Positions 9,431 through 19,606 of a stretch of 64,000 nt of DNA are shown piece after piece (positions within the stretch are counted from its first letter, which is position 1; each line of letters starts with the position of its first letter). A model generated the notes under the pieces. That model made no database searches, had not been told where the DNA came from, and saw only the letters and a program-made list of their open reading frames with translations. Source of the DNA: Falciphora oryzae. Its lineage: Eukaryota; Ascomycota; Sordariomycetes; Magnaporthales; Magnaporthaceae. Position numbers and translations under genes: made by a program. The DNA lies in contig JNVV01000016.1 of the NCBI GenBank assembly GCA_000733355.1, forward strand, positions 495,978 through 559,977, read 5' to 3'.

Positions 9431-11811
9431 TCAGGCGAGGGTTAGGTCAATCAGGGCGTCTTTTTCGTCTTGATTAAGGCGATCAGCCGCTTTTGACGTA
9501 AAAGTATCGCTTTCCTCTGTATTCGTGCAGTCCGGAGATGATACCTCGTACTCCTCCGATGTATATTTGCCCGGCAGAGGAACTCCCAAGGGCTGATCTG
9601 CACCGTACTTATCCCTCTAGTAGGTTTGCACGACCTTCCGGACCGTGCCCTCGTTTCGTTGGGTAAGCCTCCAAAGCGTGTAGGGAGAGAGTTTCTCGGC
9701 AGGCTGCCAATCTAAAGGAAGGAACACGTCGTTTTCTGCCCTGCCAGATTGCAGGCGGGCAAAAAGAAAGCCTCCTTTTGTAGGGCATGGAATCGATCGT
9801 CGCGCTTTCGGCGTTGTTGCCAGTATTTGTTAAAAAGGGCGGCTTCGTTTTTTAGGGCGGCCTTTTAAGGGCCAACGAGATCGGTTATCTCTTTGCCCTT
9901 TGCCCTTTGCAATCGCATGCGCGCCCGCAATTGCCTAAAGCGATCGCCCTTTTACCGTTTGTATTCTTTTAACCAATGCTTAAGTATTTTCAATTCCGAT
10001 TTGAGATTTTTGCCCCGCAGGCGCCGGCGTTCCCTCCGTTTGAAAGCGAGGCGGTTATTTTCGTTATTAATTGCCCGGAAACGCGCGTCGCCAACGGAAA
10101 TAGGCCCGACTTTAGTGATTAAGCGGTTAAAAGAAGCTCGTTGTTTACGTTCGACTTTAGCTTGCTCGCGCCGGCGGAGCTTTTTAATCGCCCGGGCGCC
10201 GGCGAATATCGCTGCGTGCGAAGCCTTTTTTATTTTTAAAAAAACGTAAATTATCGTTGGCGAAACCGGCCTGCCCGAAAAAGCGGAAGAATGCAGGCGT
10301 TCCTTAAGCCAATCCTCGTACGGAATGATCGCCGATAGATTTAACGAAGGAATTTTAACCTCTTTCTAATTAAAAGCGAGCAAATCCGGCGAGGGCGTTT
10401 TTAACGGAGGTAAAGGCTCGCCGTTGTCGTTAAAAAAAAAAGGCGTAAAATTGACCTTAGCGCTTAATCTGGCAGATTTGTTTAGTCGCATTAGGGATAT
10501 ACCTTACCTTTTCCGTTACTACCGTTTTAAATTTGGCTAAAGTTAGCAGATCCTCGAAATTATCAAACATAATTTAAAGGTTAAACGGCGAAAGCCCGCA
10601 TTTCAACCACGCTAATTTCACCGTACTAACTTTAAACGCGCGCCGGCGCATGTTTTTAAAGCCGTTTAAAAACTCCAGGCGATTATAATCGAAGGCGCCA
10701 AGTTTAGTTTGCCGTAAAAAATCCGTTTAATGCGCGCGTTTGTAGGCAAAAAAGATCCCGATGTTGAAAGGCTGCAATTTGTACGTTATATACGGAGGTA
10801 AAAGGAAAAGGATAACTTTCGCCTGTTGGCATTTTTCCTAAAAAAAAAAAAAAGGTAAGGTAAAATCCGTGGTTATCGATTAGTAACAAGCGGTAATCGG
10901 TAGGCGCTAACAGTTTTATACTTTTTAAAAAATGATTTAGCCACTTAAAGGCAACAATATCGTTAATCCAACCGTTTTCGCTCGTAAAAAGTATCGTTTC
11001 AGGCTCGAAAAAGTTGTATACGTATTTCCCGCTAATATTTACGCCGGCTATAATAACGAACGGCGGGATCGTTATGCCGGAGGCTAAGCAGGTTTCGATA
11101 ATCGTTATGAGCGACCGGCGATCCGGATCGTTTTAAAACTAAATTTTAATATCAATATAGCATCAAACAAAGCTCCTTTCGAATACGCTAACCCGGAAGC
11201 CGGCTTCGTTGGAGTTCCAGTTATTTTCGTTATTAATTCTATGCGTATTTACGCAATGTTTATATACGTCGAATTATTTTCGTAAAACGACTTTATTTTG
11301 GGTAGCGCGCTTTTAACCCGCTTTCGGTTTGCCTCGCATACGTTTAAAAAGGTGCGAATGCTTCGTAAGCCATTTTTGCGCCCATTTTTTTCTAGCCTCT
11401 TTCGCAGGCGGCCTCGCTTGTTTGTTAACGATCGAATTAACGGTTTGAAGGAGGGTAAAGGAAGTGATCGCGGATCTTGGAAACCATAGGGTAAGTTAGC
11501 CCTAAAACCCCCGCAAAGTTGCCTTACCGTTACAAACAACCTTACTAACTGATAAAAAGCCTCTAATTTACCTAGGCCAATAAAGCGAAATCTTCGGCCT
11601 CGTTTAGCAATTTGTTGTGCCCGCCGTTATTTAAGCAGGAGCTTACGCCCTTTAGTCGCTTTTGAAGCGTGCGTTCGTTGATTCCGTAGTGCTTTGCGGT
11701 ACGCGCGGCGCTTTTGAACCGGCCGGATTTGATATTTTTAACGGCAGCCAAAACGCGGGCTTCCGTTACCCGGGCTTTGGACCGCTCACTTTCGCTGGAT
11801 TTTCTGGCCAT
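9431..11811 (-). pseudogene. Pogo-type DDE transposase, dead
   Basis: The ATG is at 11809-11811 (MARKSSESERSKARVTEA). An N-terminal psq-type helix-turn-helix follows (AARTAKHYGINERTLQKRL), then a CENP-B-like start (LLNEAEDFALLA) and a DDE_1 core. The core contains GITIPPFVIIAG, TSENGWIND and LLIDNHG, and the third block LQPFNIGIF. The frame ends in ...DALIDLTLA with a TGA at 9431-9433. There are many TAA/TAG codons and a frameshift at an A14 run (10840-10853, plus strand). Of the three expected catalytic acids, the first reads Asn (codon 11208-11210), the second is an intact Asp (10875-10877) and the third reads Asn (10763-10765). Both Asn changes are GAC-to-AAC type, so even the chemistry is lost. 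Confidence 0.88.
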
Positions 11812-12010
11812 TTTGGTGGGATTTCCTAGGGGAAAACAAGCCGGCAAAGCAGCGTACAATTTGATTGTGGCAGGCCGGCGCGGGGTTGCTAGTTACGATC
11901 GCGATTATAAACGCGTAAGATTCCCTTTTATTGAAATTTACGCGTTTTTTCCTGTTATTGCATCAAGCCCGTGCGCTATGCAGTTGAGCGATTCATACCC
12001 CTGTTGAGAG

Positions 12011-12148
12011 GTACATTAGTTCACCGCTAATTTTCTATGGGGAAAAATGTCCTTAAAATCCGATAGATTGCACGGAATCCGACAGATTGCCCGCCCGCGT
12101 TGAACCCCGGAGGGCCGTTTCAGAGCGGATGCTTTTAATCCGCGCAAG
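12011..12148 (-). repeat. Right terminal inverted repeat of pogo element
   Basis: Reverse-complement partner of 9190-9308. It is about 20 bp longer because a unit reading CAATCTGTCGGATT on the element's terminal orientation is present twice, the second time with one transition. Confidence 0.88.
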
Positions 12149-12447
12149 TATCCCCTTGAGTGCTGTTAGCCTACCGACCACCGTACAAGGAAATCTTTTA
12201 TGGGTCAAGCCACAGTGTGTTGTTGTGACTTGAAGGTACTAATCTGCAGAAGAAAACACGGGTTGACTGCTAGGTTTGTGACGTACCTCGCTGGTCCAAA
12301 AACTTTGGTCGATACCTGAATTCTGGGCCAAATTTGGTGGACACGCAAGTACTTCAAAATTCAAGGGCTGGTTAGCCGAAAAGAGTGTGATCAGCACTCA
12401 AGGGGATGGTCCGTGGTTTTTCTTGGTCGACGCGCCTGACTAGTCCG

Positions 12448-12685
12448 TTCAGGATGGTCGACTCGGGGCTAAGATGTCCAAAAGCCCACCGAGAGGCCAG
12501 GGGTCTGCATTGGCGCTGACTGAAAGTGGCGCTGACGCCGATCGATCCACATCCCCGCCCTCGGCGCTATAATAATCGAGAAAATCACGTCATGTCTCGT
12601 CTCATGCCGACTTCCATCAATCATGTTTGTTTGTATGCATGCAGCACAAGAATCTACAACCAAGAGCCAGGGGCCAGCCAGCAAA
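12448..12685. other. Border between repeat island and first host gene
   Basis: No gene or clear repeat seen. It is the 3' flank of the SDR gene. Confidence 0.5.
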
Positions 12686-13726
12686 TCAGTACGTGGAGGG
12701 AGTCTGCGCGAGCCGGCCACCGTCCACGACCAGGATGAGCCCATCGCAGTAAGAACCGGCCCGGCTCGCCAGGTACAGGATTGTTCCCCCCATCTCGTCA
12801 TACCCTCCAAACCTCCTGGCCGGGATCCAACGCGGGTCTTCGGGTGCCTCGTCCTCGGGCCTGCGCTCGCCGATGAGCGCGGAAGCGAGCTCCGAAGGGA
12901 ACACTTTACCGTGTGTTCCCGGTGGTTAGCAGAGGGACACGACGAAAAGAGACCGAGAAACAGGAAGACAGCCGACTACTTACGTCCCGGAGCGAGCCCG
13001 TTCACGCGAATCCCATGCGTCGTCAGCATGGTCGCGGCAACCTTGGTCAGCTGGATCAGAGCCGCCTTGCTGCCGCCATACGAGGGCGGCGAGCGAATGG
13101 ATTTGAGGTAGCCGGCGACGCTGGCGTTGAAGATGACCTGGCTCTGTACCGAGGGCGCCTTGCCGCCAGGTGTCAGGGGCGCGCCATAGCCGCCCTTCTC
13201 CACGGCGTGCTTGTTCCCGGCGTCGAGCAGCTCTAGGAAGCCGAGCATGGTGAAGTAGGCGCCGGTGACGTTGAGGTGGAAGGTTGCCGTCATGGCGTCC
13301 ATGTCAACCTCGTCGAACATGGTCTTCTTCAGCTCCGAGATGCTTTTGGTTGGGTCCCAGTGGTTGCCGGGCCCGAACTGGCCCGAGTTGCACACCACGA
13401 GGTTGACATAGCCCGTCTCGCCCGTCACTCTGTCCACCGCCGCCTGGATAGAGGGTTTTGACGTCACGTCACATTGGACCGGGATGATCTTGCCCTCGCT
13501 GCCAGCCGCGGCCTTCTCCAGCGTCTCCAAGCGACGGCCGAGGATGAAAACCTTGCTGGCGCCGTTGGCAACAAGCGCTTGGGTCATCTACCGGAAATCA
13601 GCATGTGTGCTTCGAGCCTAACGGGCGGTGCAGTGTTTCGCTCACCATTAGGCCGATGCCGGTGCCGCCGCCAGTGATGACAGCGACGAGGCCGTCCACC
13701 CGGAACATTGCGGACGCGTCTGTCAT
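12686..13726 (-). CDS. Classical short-chain dehydrogenase/reductase
   Basis: NAD(P)-dependent oxidoreductase of the classical SDR family; the substrate is unknown. Three exons: 13726-13646, 13587-12984 and 12903-12686, giving 300 residues. Introns are 13588-13645 (58 nt) and 12904-12983 (80 nt, GTAAGT donor); joining them keeps frame through the typical SDR stretch GLAPGLFPSEL. The Rossmann glycine motif TGGGTGIG is at residues 18-25, the active-site Ser near 183 (FNASVAG), and YxxxK at Tyr197/Lys201 (SYGGSKAAL). The C-terminus has the usual DGG turn (LVVDGGRL). There is no signal peptide, so it is probably cytosolic. It resembles fungal SDRs near secondary-metabolite genes, but no such cluster is present here. 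It is the first intact host gene beside the repeat island. Confidence 0.88.
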
Positions 13727-14227
13727 CTTGTTCGATATTTTGCCCTTCCTTCTTGTGATTGGCTAATACCGGGCGATGGTTGGTCCGGATGAATCTAGGC
13801 AGTCCGGTGAGTTAAAAGGGGCAACAGGCGAGGGAAAACGTGGGTTTGCTGTGGCAACACACAAAAGTAATATTGAAAATCTCAACAATGATGAACCCGG
13901 CAGATTATCGCGGAGCCTGGAAATATATACATACCAACGTCGGGCTTTGGGTTGGGAGAGGGGTTGCACCGGACGGAGGTGGGCATTATTGATTTGGGGA
14001 ACTCCGCGTCCGACTCCGGCCCCGAGAGCGCGCGCCCTCTCGACCTTACTTACGCACTAGGAAATCCGCGCGTGGTTACACGACCGACCAGGAGTCTCGA
14101 AGGGCTTGAGACATGGGCGAGCCGATTCGCTGCCACTCAGGCTGGGGCGGAGGACGAGCAGCGAATAGGCAAGGTCATGGATAATTGAGTTCATACGGGG
14201 GCACCCGGGTTTACTAGACGCTGACTA
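13727..14227. other. Intergenic: SDR promoter and 3' flank of repeat protein
   Basis: No coding signal. It holds the upstream region of the minus-strand SDR and the downstream region of the repeat-protein gene. No clear TATA box was recognised. Confidence 0.5.
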
Positions 14228-15202
14228 TTAATCTTCCTCGTCATCTGTGGCCTCAGACGCCTTCTCAGCGGCGGCCTCTTTGCTACCATTTTGAGAAGGA
14301 GCGCTGATGTTGATACCGCTCTTGCCGCCCACAGACTGGCTGCCGTCGGCCCCCTTTGTGATGCCCAAGTTCCCGCCAACGTTGGTAACCCCGCGGTTTG
14401 GATCAATCGTGATCCCCAAGTTGTCCTTGAGCTTTTCCGCCTCCTTGACAGCTTGAACCTCACCCGACTTGGCCTTGCCCCCGGCGGCCTCCTTGGCCTT
14501 TTCTCCCTTCACGGCCTCGGCCTTTTTCCCCTTCGTGGCCTCAGCATTTCCTCCCTTTGCAGCATCAGCCTCATCCTTGGCAGGTGCAGTAGCGCTCGCG
14601 TCCTTGGATCCCTTAGCCTTCTTTTCACCGGCTGGCGCCCCGATGTTGATGCCACTCTTCCCGCCGATAGATTGGCTGCCGTCGGAGCCCTTTGTGATGC
14701 CGAGATTTCCGCCGATGTTGGTAACGCCACGATTCGGGTCGATGGTGATGCCGGCGTTGTTCTTGAACTTTTCCGACTCTTTGACGGCTTCCACTTCCTC
14801 GGCCTTAGCGGCAGCCGCTCCATCTCCACCCTCGGCAGCCGCCTCGTCGGCATCGTATTCTGTAATCGTGACGCTCCCGTCTTTTCCAACCTTCACGTCG
14901 CCGTCTTTCACGCCCACCACCTTCCCCTCTTTCACTATCTCAACTTCCCCTTCCTCTCCCCCTTTTCCCTCTCCTTTCTTCTCTCCCTCGAGGAAGGGCT
15001 TTCCGCCAACAATGATGTTGGCCCGGCCCGCGAGGCTCCCCTATGTACGTCGTCAGTCAAGCAAGCGTCTTCGATGTAGATGCGGAAATCCATGGAAGGG
15101 CCATACCAAAAACCTGCCGACGTTCAACAACCTCGGTTCCTGACTGCAGACCGCAAGCTGGAGGATGGCCATGATAGCCAGGCACGGCCTGGACAGCAAC
15201 AT
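14228..15202 (-). CDS. Predicted secreted protein with two 52-residue repeats
   Basis: Function not recognised. The single large exon has no ATG, and splicing resolves this. An ATG at 15202 opens a 32-codon first exon; an intron at 15041-15106 (66 nt, GTATGG...ATAG) joins it in phase to exon 15040-14228, giving 302 residues. Exon 1 encodes a typical signal peptide (MLLSRPCLAIMAILQLAVCS), so export is likely. The mature protein is rich in Gly, Ala, Lys and Glu, with no Cys after the signal region. Two near-identical blocks at residues 117-168 and 229-280 (44 of 52 identical) each contain GITIDPNRGVTN, GGNLGITKG and GGKSGINI, separated by an Ala/Lys-rich spacer. The tail is acidic. It could be a cell-wall or effector-like protein; that is inference. 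The weaker donor (GTATGG) is the main doubt about the gene model. Confidence 0.68.
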
Positions 15203-16467
15203 GTTGACTGAGGCCCACGTCCAGCGCGGATGACAAGGAGCCGCTCAGTAGCAGAGTGAGGCGCGTGGGGAAAGGCCTAAGACCAAGGGGCTGGATGTCA
15301 AATACAGTGCTCCACCAGGGGCGAAAGAGGTTGTGGAAACAAGCACTGAGTTGCGCAGCCAAGAAAACTGACAACCCTGCAAGTAAACGCGGGAGATGCG
15401 AGGGAAGAAAGGAACATAGCACGGTCCAAGGAAAGCCAGGACGATCAAGCCAAGACAAAAGGATCATATATATATGTATGTATTTTGCCTCTGGCTACTG
15501 GATTCAGGGAGATTCCCATCCATGATCGGCGTGTTTGAGACAGATCACGCATATCAGTTGCCAGAATCTACATGGTATTTTGCCGCCGGGGGGTCCGGGC
15601 CTTGCCTACCAGATGCTCGGGACGGCGTCGGGAGGACAAGGCCGGAGGGGCAATGGAGTGGCATTGCCTGTCCCCAAAGGCCTGTTCGGAATGTGCCGCC
15701 GGCCAGATAGGGAAAGTTTTGAAGAGAAGCTTCAGGATGGGTTTCATGCGACTTTTCGCATCGAGGGGTTCTAAGAACGAATGTTGCCGACATCGAGGTT
15801 AATGTGAGCGGGTACACCCTTTTTGCACCCAGAAAGTCTTGGCACGCCTACATCTCTGGCCTCAGACGCCAACTCGAAACATGACGACGAAGCAAGGGTG
15901 GGTTCTTGGCGAGTAAGTCGGTAGACGGGAGGTAGGGGTGTTGGAGATGTCAGATCTGAGAGACGGCGGGCCGGTTCGCTGCCAAATCTCGGGGAGCTGA
16001 AGAGCGCTCGGTTCTGACAGAGAAACGGGAGCGTCATAAAAGACAAAAGGTGCAGTGTGTGCTTTTTTTCCTCCTTTTTTTATGTCGAGCGGAGTCGAGC
16101 AGAAAACAGCAGTCTACAGGGTTCTATTCACAGCCATATACCACATGAGCGAGGTCACGTGCAAAGTCACTGGTTGTTCAATGGATGTCAGTTGTCAAAA
16201 AAGAACCTCGGTTAGGTGGGAGCCACACGGGCTCGTGCGGCTGTCCTCCATGGATCCAGCGTTTTCCAATTCTCCCCTCGAAAATCACCCGCGATTCACC
16301 CGCACAACAACCGAGAAATCGCCTGGAGGACTGGGCCTCTGCGCTTGGCTGGAGCCGATTGATAGCTGAGAGGACAAACAGATTGCGCCTCTCCATCCCG
16401 CTCGTTTAGTTTGCCCGAGTCAACGAGGCAGGGCGCGCGCGCGTCCTGGGCGCCGCGGCGGCCAACC
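15203..16467. other. Intergenic, divergent promoters
   Basis: A 1.26-kb spacer between the minus-strand repeat-protein gene and the plus-strand Zn2Cys6 gene, so it probably holds both promoters. Short frames only; no gene seen. Confidence 0.55.
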
Positions 16468-19257
16468 ATGGCGTCGCCAAGTTACCCGCCGCCTGCGGCC
16501 GTTGCCACGACCGCCGCTACGACCGCGACCGTCACCACCACTGAGGGTGGCGGCACCCTTTTTGTCGGTGCCTCTGGCGATCCTGCTGCCCCAGGCGTTC
16601 CTGCCACATCTGCCCCTCCGACGTCATCGACCCCCACGGTCCAACGGCCGCCGGCGCCCGATCTGCAGGACGCCCCTGGAGCTCGCGCACCAGCAGAACA
16701 GCAACAGCTCCCCTCTCCAACAGCCAGTAACCATCAACATGGCGGCCTGAAATACGAGTCGTCCGCAGGCTTGCCGTCGGCCATCGCGTCGGCGCACCAT
16801 ACCCTGCAAGTGCTGGAGGCCGTATCCAACGTCTCCTCGGCTCCGCCCCCAGCGCCCGTGTTGCCTGACGGCGCCAGCTTGCAGCAACAGCAGCACGAGC
16901 CGCATCATCAGCAGCAGTACCATTACCCCGTCCTGGCTCCGTCGCCCCATGGCCTCGAAGACCAACATCACCAGCAACAACAGCAGCAGCAGCGGCTACA
17001 ATACTCGGCCTCGGCTGCTGTCGCCCACCATGACCAGAGTGGCAACCCACACGGCTATGACCACCGGATTCAGTACTCCCCGTCTGCCGCGTCGCCGCCA
17101 ACGCCGGGTGGCGGCTTGCCTCAAGCTGGGCCGGCCATTCACTCACATGTCAAGCAGACCCGGCTGCGGCGCGCATGCGATATGTGCAGCGCGAGGAAGG
17201 TCAAGTGCGACGAAGCTGGCCCGCCATGCAAGCCGTGCAGGTCGCTCAATGTCGAGTGCACATACACGCGCGAGATGAAGCGCCGCGGCCCTCCAAACAA
17301 GCATGCCGAGGCGGCCAGGGCAAAGCGCGCCCGTATGGAGGCCGCAGCGGCAGCAACTCCAGGCTGGAACAATGCCGCGGAGATGCTTGCCTCGATATCT
17401 TCTAGCACCGACCTCGGAGGCCAGGCCCGACAGCAGCCACATGAGCAGGTGCCGCAGGGAACGCAGCCTCAGAACCAGCAGGAGTCTAGTGCCCCTCTCG
17501 ATGCAGAGGCCATCGCCCCGTGGCCCACCCTTGCGCTGCTAGTCGACGACTTCTACACCTACATCCATCCCCTGATCCCCTTTCCGCATGAGCCGACCTT
17601 CAGGCGCTCGTTCGCGGCCCGCGAGGACAAGACCAACCCCGAGTTTTTGGCGTTGCTGGCCAGCATGATCGCCACGCTGGTGGCCTCGTTCCCCCGTGCT
17701 GCACGGCTGCACCTCAAGTCGCAGCGGAATGCGTCTCTCTTCCCCAGGGCCATAGCGCTCATCGAGCGGTGTCGGGTTGTGGCCATGATGGCACGGGGCC
17801 CCACGTTTGCCGCCAAGGAGTCCATGTCGATTCACGACGCCGCTACGAGCTACTTCCTCGGCCTAGCCGCCGCGTACACGATGCAGTGGAAGATGTGCCG
17901 CCGTTTCATGGCCGAGTGCATCTCCTTCACGCGCGAGCTCAGCCTGCATCGCTTCAGACATCTCGACCCAGTTTTGGGCCCCGGTGGTATCGAGTATGGC
18001 TCGCCTGATCGACCGGTGGACCATGTCGAGGACCAGATTGGCAAGCGCATATTTTGGGTTATGCTCGTGGGCGTGAGGTCAATGGTGCAACTGGGCGCCA
18101 CCCACAGCGAACTGCCGCTACCCCCGCCTACCCCGGCGGAGCCCTATCCCGACTTGCCCCTCGAGGTCGACGACGAGTACATCACGCCGACCGAGATCCT
18201 GGCACAGCCAGCCGGCCGTGTCTCGCTTCTGACGGGGTTCAATCAGGGCATTAAAATATATATGACCATGAACCCAATCGTCAGCGTTGAGCTGTCATAC
18301 GGAATCAACAGCCTCTCGCTCGAGGATCAGGAGGAGATGCTGACGGGCTGTCTCCACGCTGCCAAGCACGCCACCGACGATCTGCCTCCCGAGTTGAGGC
18401 TCAATATCGACCCTATGCCCTCCTGTCCGGATGCGAACGGCGGTACTGCCCCTGGCCCTGCCGGCCCGCCGCTTGCCCTGCCGCTTGCCGAGGCATTTGA
18501 GGATGCGCCAGGCTTCCAGTACTTCCCGCCAGCATATCCCAACTCGCAGCCGGCAAACGATCTTCGGCGCGTGATTGAGAATCAGCCTGAGCGTCGCAGG
18601 CTGCTGCAGTTCGAGATACAAAAGGCAAACATCTACGGGTCCCAGCTGGCCACGCGCTCCTACTACGTCGAGAGGTGCTTTAACCTTCGGGACGCTCACC
18701 GCGCCCGGGTGGCAAGCTATACGAACGGGGCGAGGACTGACCCGGCCCAGTCGGACCAGCCGGCTTCGATTGGCAGCCCCGATAGCCACCCGGCTGGGGC
18801 CGCGAGTGGCACCGGCACCGATCCGTGGGCTTCGGAGCGGGAGCTCATCGTGCAGAACCTCCTCATTGTCCTCGCATCGATTCCACAGCGCAGCATGGAG
18901 CCTAATGGCGGATCGATCATTAACAAGATCCGACAGGTGGCATCAACGCTGCTGGCCGACGCACCCGAGCGCAAGGGTCCTGTAGCCGTTAGGTCCGAGG
19001 AGATGCTGAGACATTTCGTCGACATCCTCCTGCGTCTGGAGAAGACAGGTGGGCCGGGTAGAGGCAGCGGTCCAGCGGTTGCTGCCGCCGCCGCCGCGGG
19101 TATCGCAAATGGAACGTCGGGTGGCTTCGATTCCGGGCTGGATGCTGGAGGAGTCATGACACCAATGGACGAGGAGGAGGAGCTGCGCACCTGGGCAGAC
19201 CTTCGCGAAACCCAAATGCGGTTCGCCCAGAACGGCGGGTTTGTGGGTAACCCCTGA
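16468..19257 (+). CDS. Zn2Cys6 fungal transcription factor
   Basis: A 929-residue nuclear regulator from one intronless frame. The ATG at 16468 lies in a strong context (CCAACCATGGCG); the frame is open further upstream without an ATG. Residues 1-230 are low-complexity, rich in Pro, Ala and Thr, with His/Gln runs encoded by CAG/CAA repeats. The binuclear zinc cluster spans Cys237-Cys264, starting CDMCSARKVKC and ending with spacing C-X6-C, followed by a basic region with RRGPPNKHAEAARAKR. The fungal middle homology region starts near residue 370 (WPTLALLVDDFYTYIHP). The RRGPPNKHAE linker is shared with sugar- and starch-response regulators of filamentous fungi, so a metabolic role is possible but not shown. 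The acidic C-terminus (MDEEEELRTW) may be an activation region. Confidence 0.93.
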   Translation: MASPSYPPPAAVATTAATTATVTTTEGGGTLFVGASGDPAAPGVPATSAPPTSSTPTVQRPPAPDLQDAPGARAPAEQQQLPSPTASNHQHGGLKYESSAGLPSAIASAHHTLQVLEAVSNVSSAPPPAPVLPDGASLQQQQHEPHHQQQYHYPVLAPSPHGLEDQHHQQQQQQQRLQYSASAAVAHHDQSGNPHGYDHRIQYSPSAASPPTPGGGLPQAGPAIHSHVKQTRLRRACDMCSARKVKCDEAGPPCKPCRSLNVECTYTREMKRRGPPNKHAEAARAKRARMEAAAAATPGWNNAAEMLASISSSTDLGGQARQQPHEQVPQGTQPQNQQESSAPLDAEAIAPWPTLALLVDDFYTYIHPLIPFPHEPTFRRSFAAREDKTNPEFLALLASMIATLVASFPRAARLHLKSQRNASLFPRAIALIERCRVVAMMARGPTFAAKESMSIHDAATSYFLGLAAAYTMQWKMCRRFMAECISFTRELSLHRFRHLDPVLGPGGIEYGSPDRPVDHVEDQIGKRIFWVMLVGVRSMVQLGATHSELPLPPPTPAEPYPDLPLEVDDEYITPTEILAQPAGRVSLLTGFNQGIKIYMTMNPIVSVELSYGINSLSLEDQEEMLTGCLHAAKHATDDLPPELRLNIDPMPSCPDANGGTAPGPAGPPLALPLAEAFEDAPGFQYFPPAYPNSQPANDLRRVIENQPERRRLLQFEIQKANIYGSQLATRSYYVERCFNLRDAHRARVASYTNGARTDPAQSDQPASIGSPDSHPAGAASGTGTDPWASERELIVQNLLIVLASIPQRSMEPNGGSIINKIRQVASTLLADAPERKGPVAVRSEEMLRHFVDILLRLEKTGGPGRGSGPAVAAAAAAGIANGTSGGFDSGLDAGGVMTPMDEEEELRTWADLRETQMRFAQNGGFVGNP

Positions 19258-19606
19258 TAGTGGCTTGGCTCGGAGCACGTTGTCTCTGCCTTACAATGGA
19301 TCAGGTGTCTGTATCAACAAAATTGTTCATCAGTGGCGCCATTTTCACCTTTGATTTGGCCATTTGGTAACTTGGTCTTCATTTCGCATTGTACCCAAGG
19401 CGTTCAAAGTGCGGCTGACTGGCGACGGTTTATTCTTGTGTTATGATGTATACCTGGAGAACACAAAATCCTGGACAAATATCAGAATTTTATCGCGATG
19501 GGTGCACGCCGGTCGCCTTTTTGATCGAGCCCGGAGACGAACGAAGAAGAGACAACGGAGCGCGAGTCCACAGCCCCGGCGTTTTCCGTCCTCCAACCTC
19601 GGGCAA
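19258..19606. other. Intergenic, convergent 3' ends
   Basis: Short AT-richer stretch between the stop of the Zn2Cys6 gene and the stop of the next minus-strand gene. Nothing else seen. Confidence 0.5.

Larger units (their letters stand above)
9190..12148 (-). mobile_element. Pogo/Fot-type Tc1-mariner DNA transposon, inactivated
   Basis: A 2,959-bp element whose ends are CTTGCGCGGATT... and its complement, flanked on both sides by TA (9188-9189 and 12149-12150), the target duplication of the Tc1/mariner superfamily. The terminal inverted repeats are long, about 120-140 bp. The minus strand carries a degenerate transposase with a psq/CENP-B-type helix-turn-helix and a DDE_1 core, which places it in the pogo group. 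At about 790 codons the transposase is longer than the roughly 550 residues of classical Fot1. Confidence 0.9.
9148..12430. repeat. Outer inverted-repeat element hosting the pogo insertion
   Basis: The 29 bp at 9148-9176 (TCGACC, an A run, then CACGGACCATCCC) is the near reverse complement of 12403-12430. The match weakens outward but transitions explain several mismatches to about 9132 and 12447. A second perfect 16-bp inverted pair, 12150-12165 and 12392-12407, lies inside the right part and abuts the outer right arm. Without the pogo element the remainder is only about 320 bp, the size of a MITE. The simplest reading is a MITE-like element into which the pogo element inserted at TA; the exact outer ends are unclear. 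Confidence 0.55.

Noticed and set aside
14291..15143. Long plus-strand open frames opposite the repeat protein
   Set aside because: Mirror frames of a GC-rich repetitive coding strand; they lack plausible start context or domains.
16411..16467. Start of the Zn2Cys6 gene at 16411
   Set aside because: The codon there is TTG; the first ATG in frame is at 16468 in good context.
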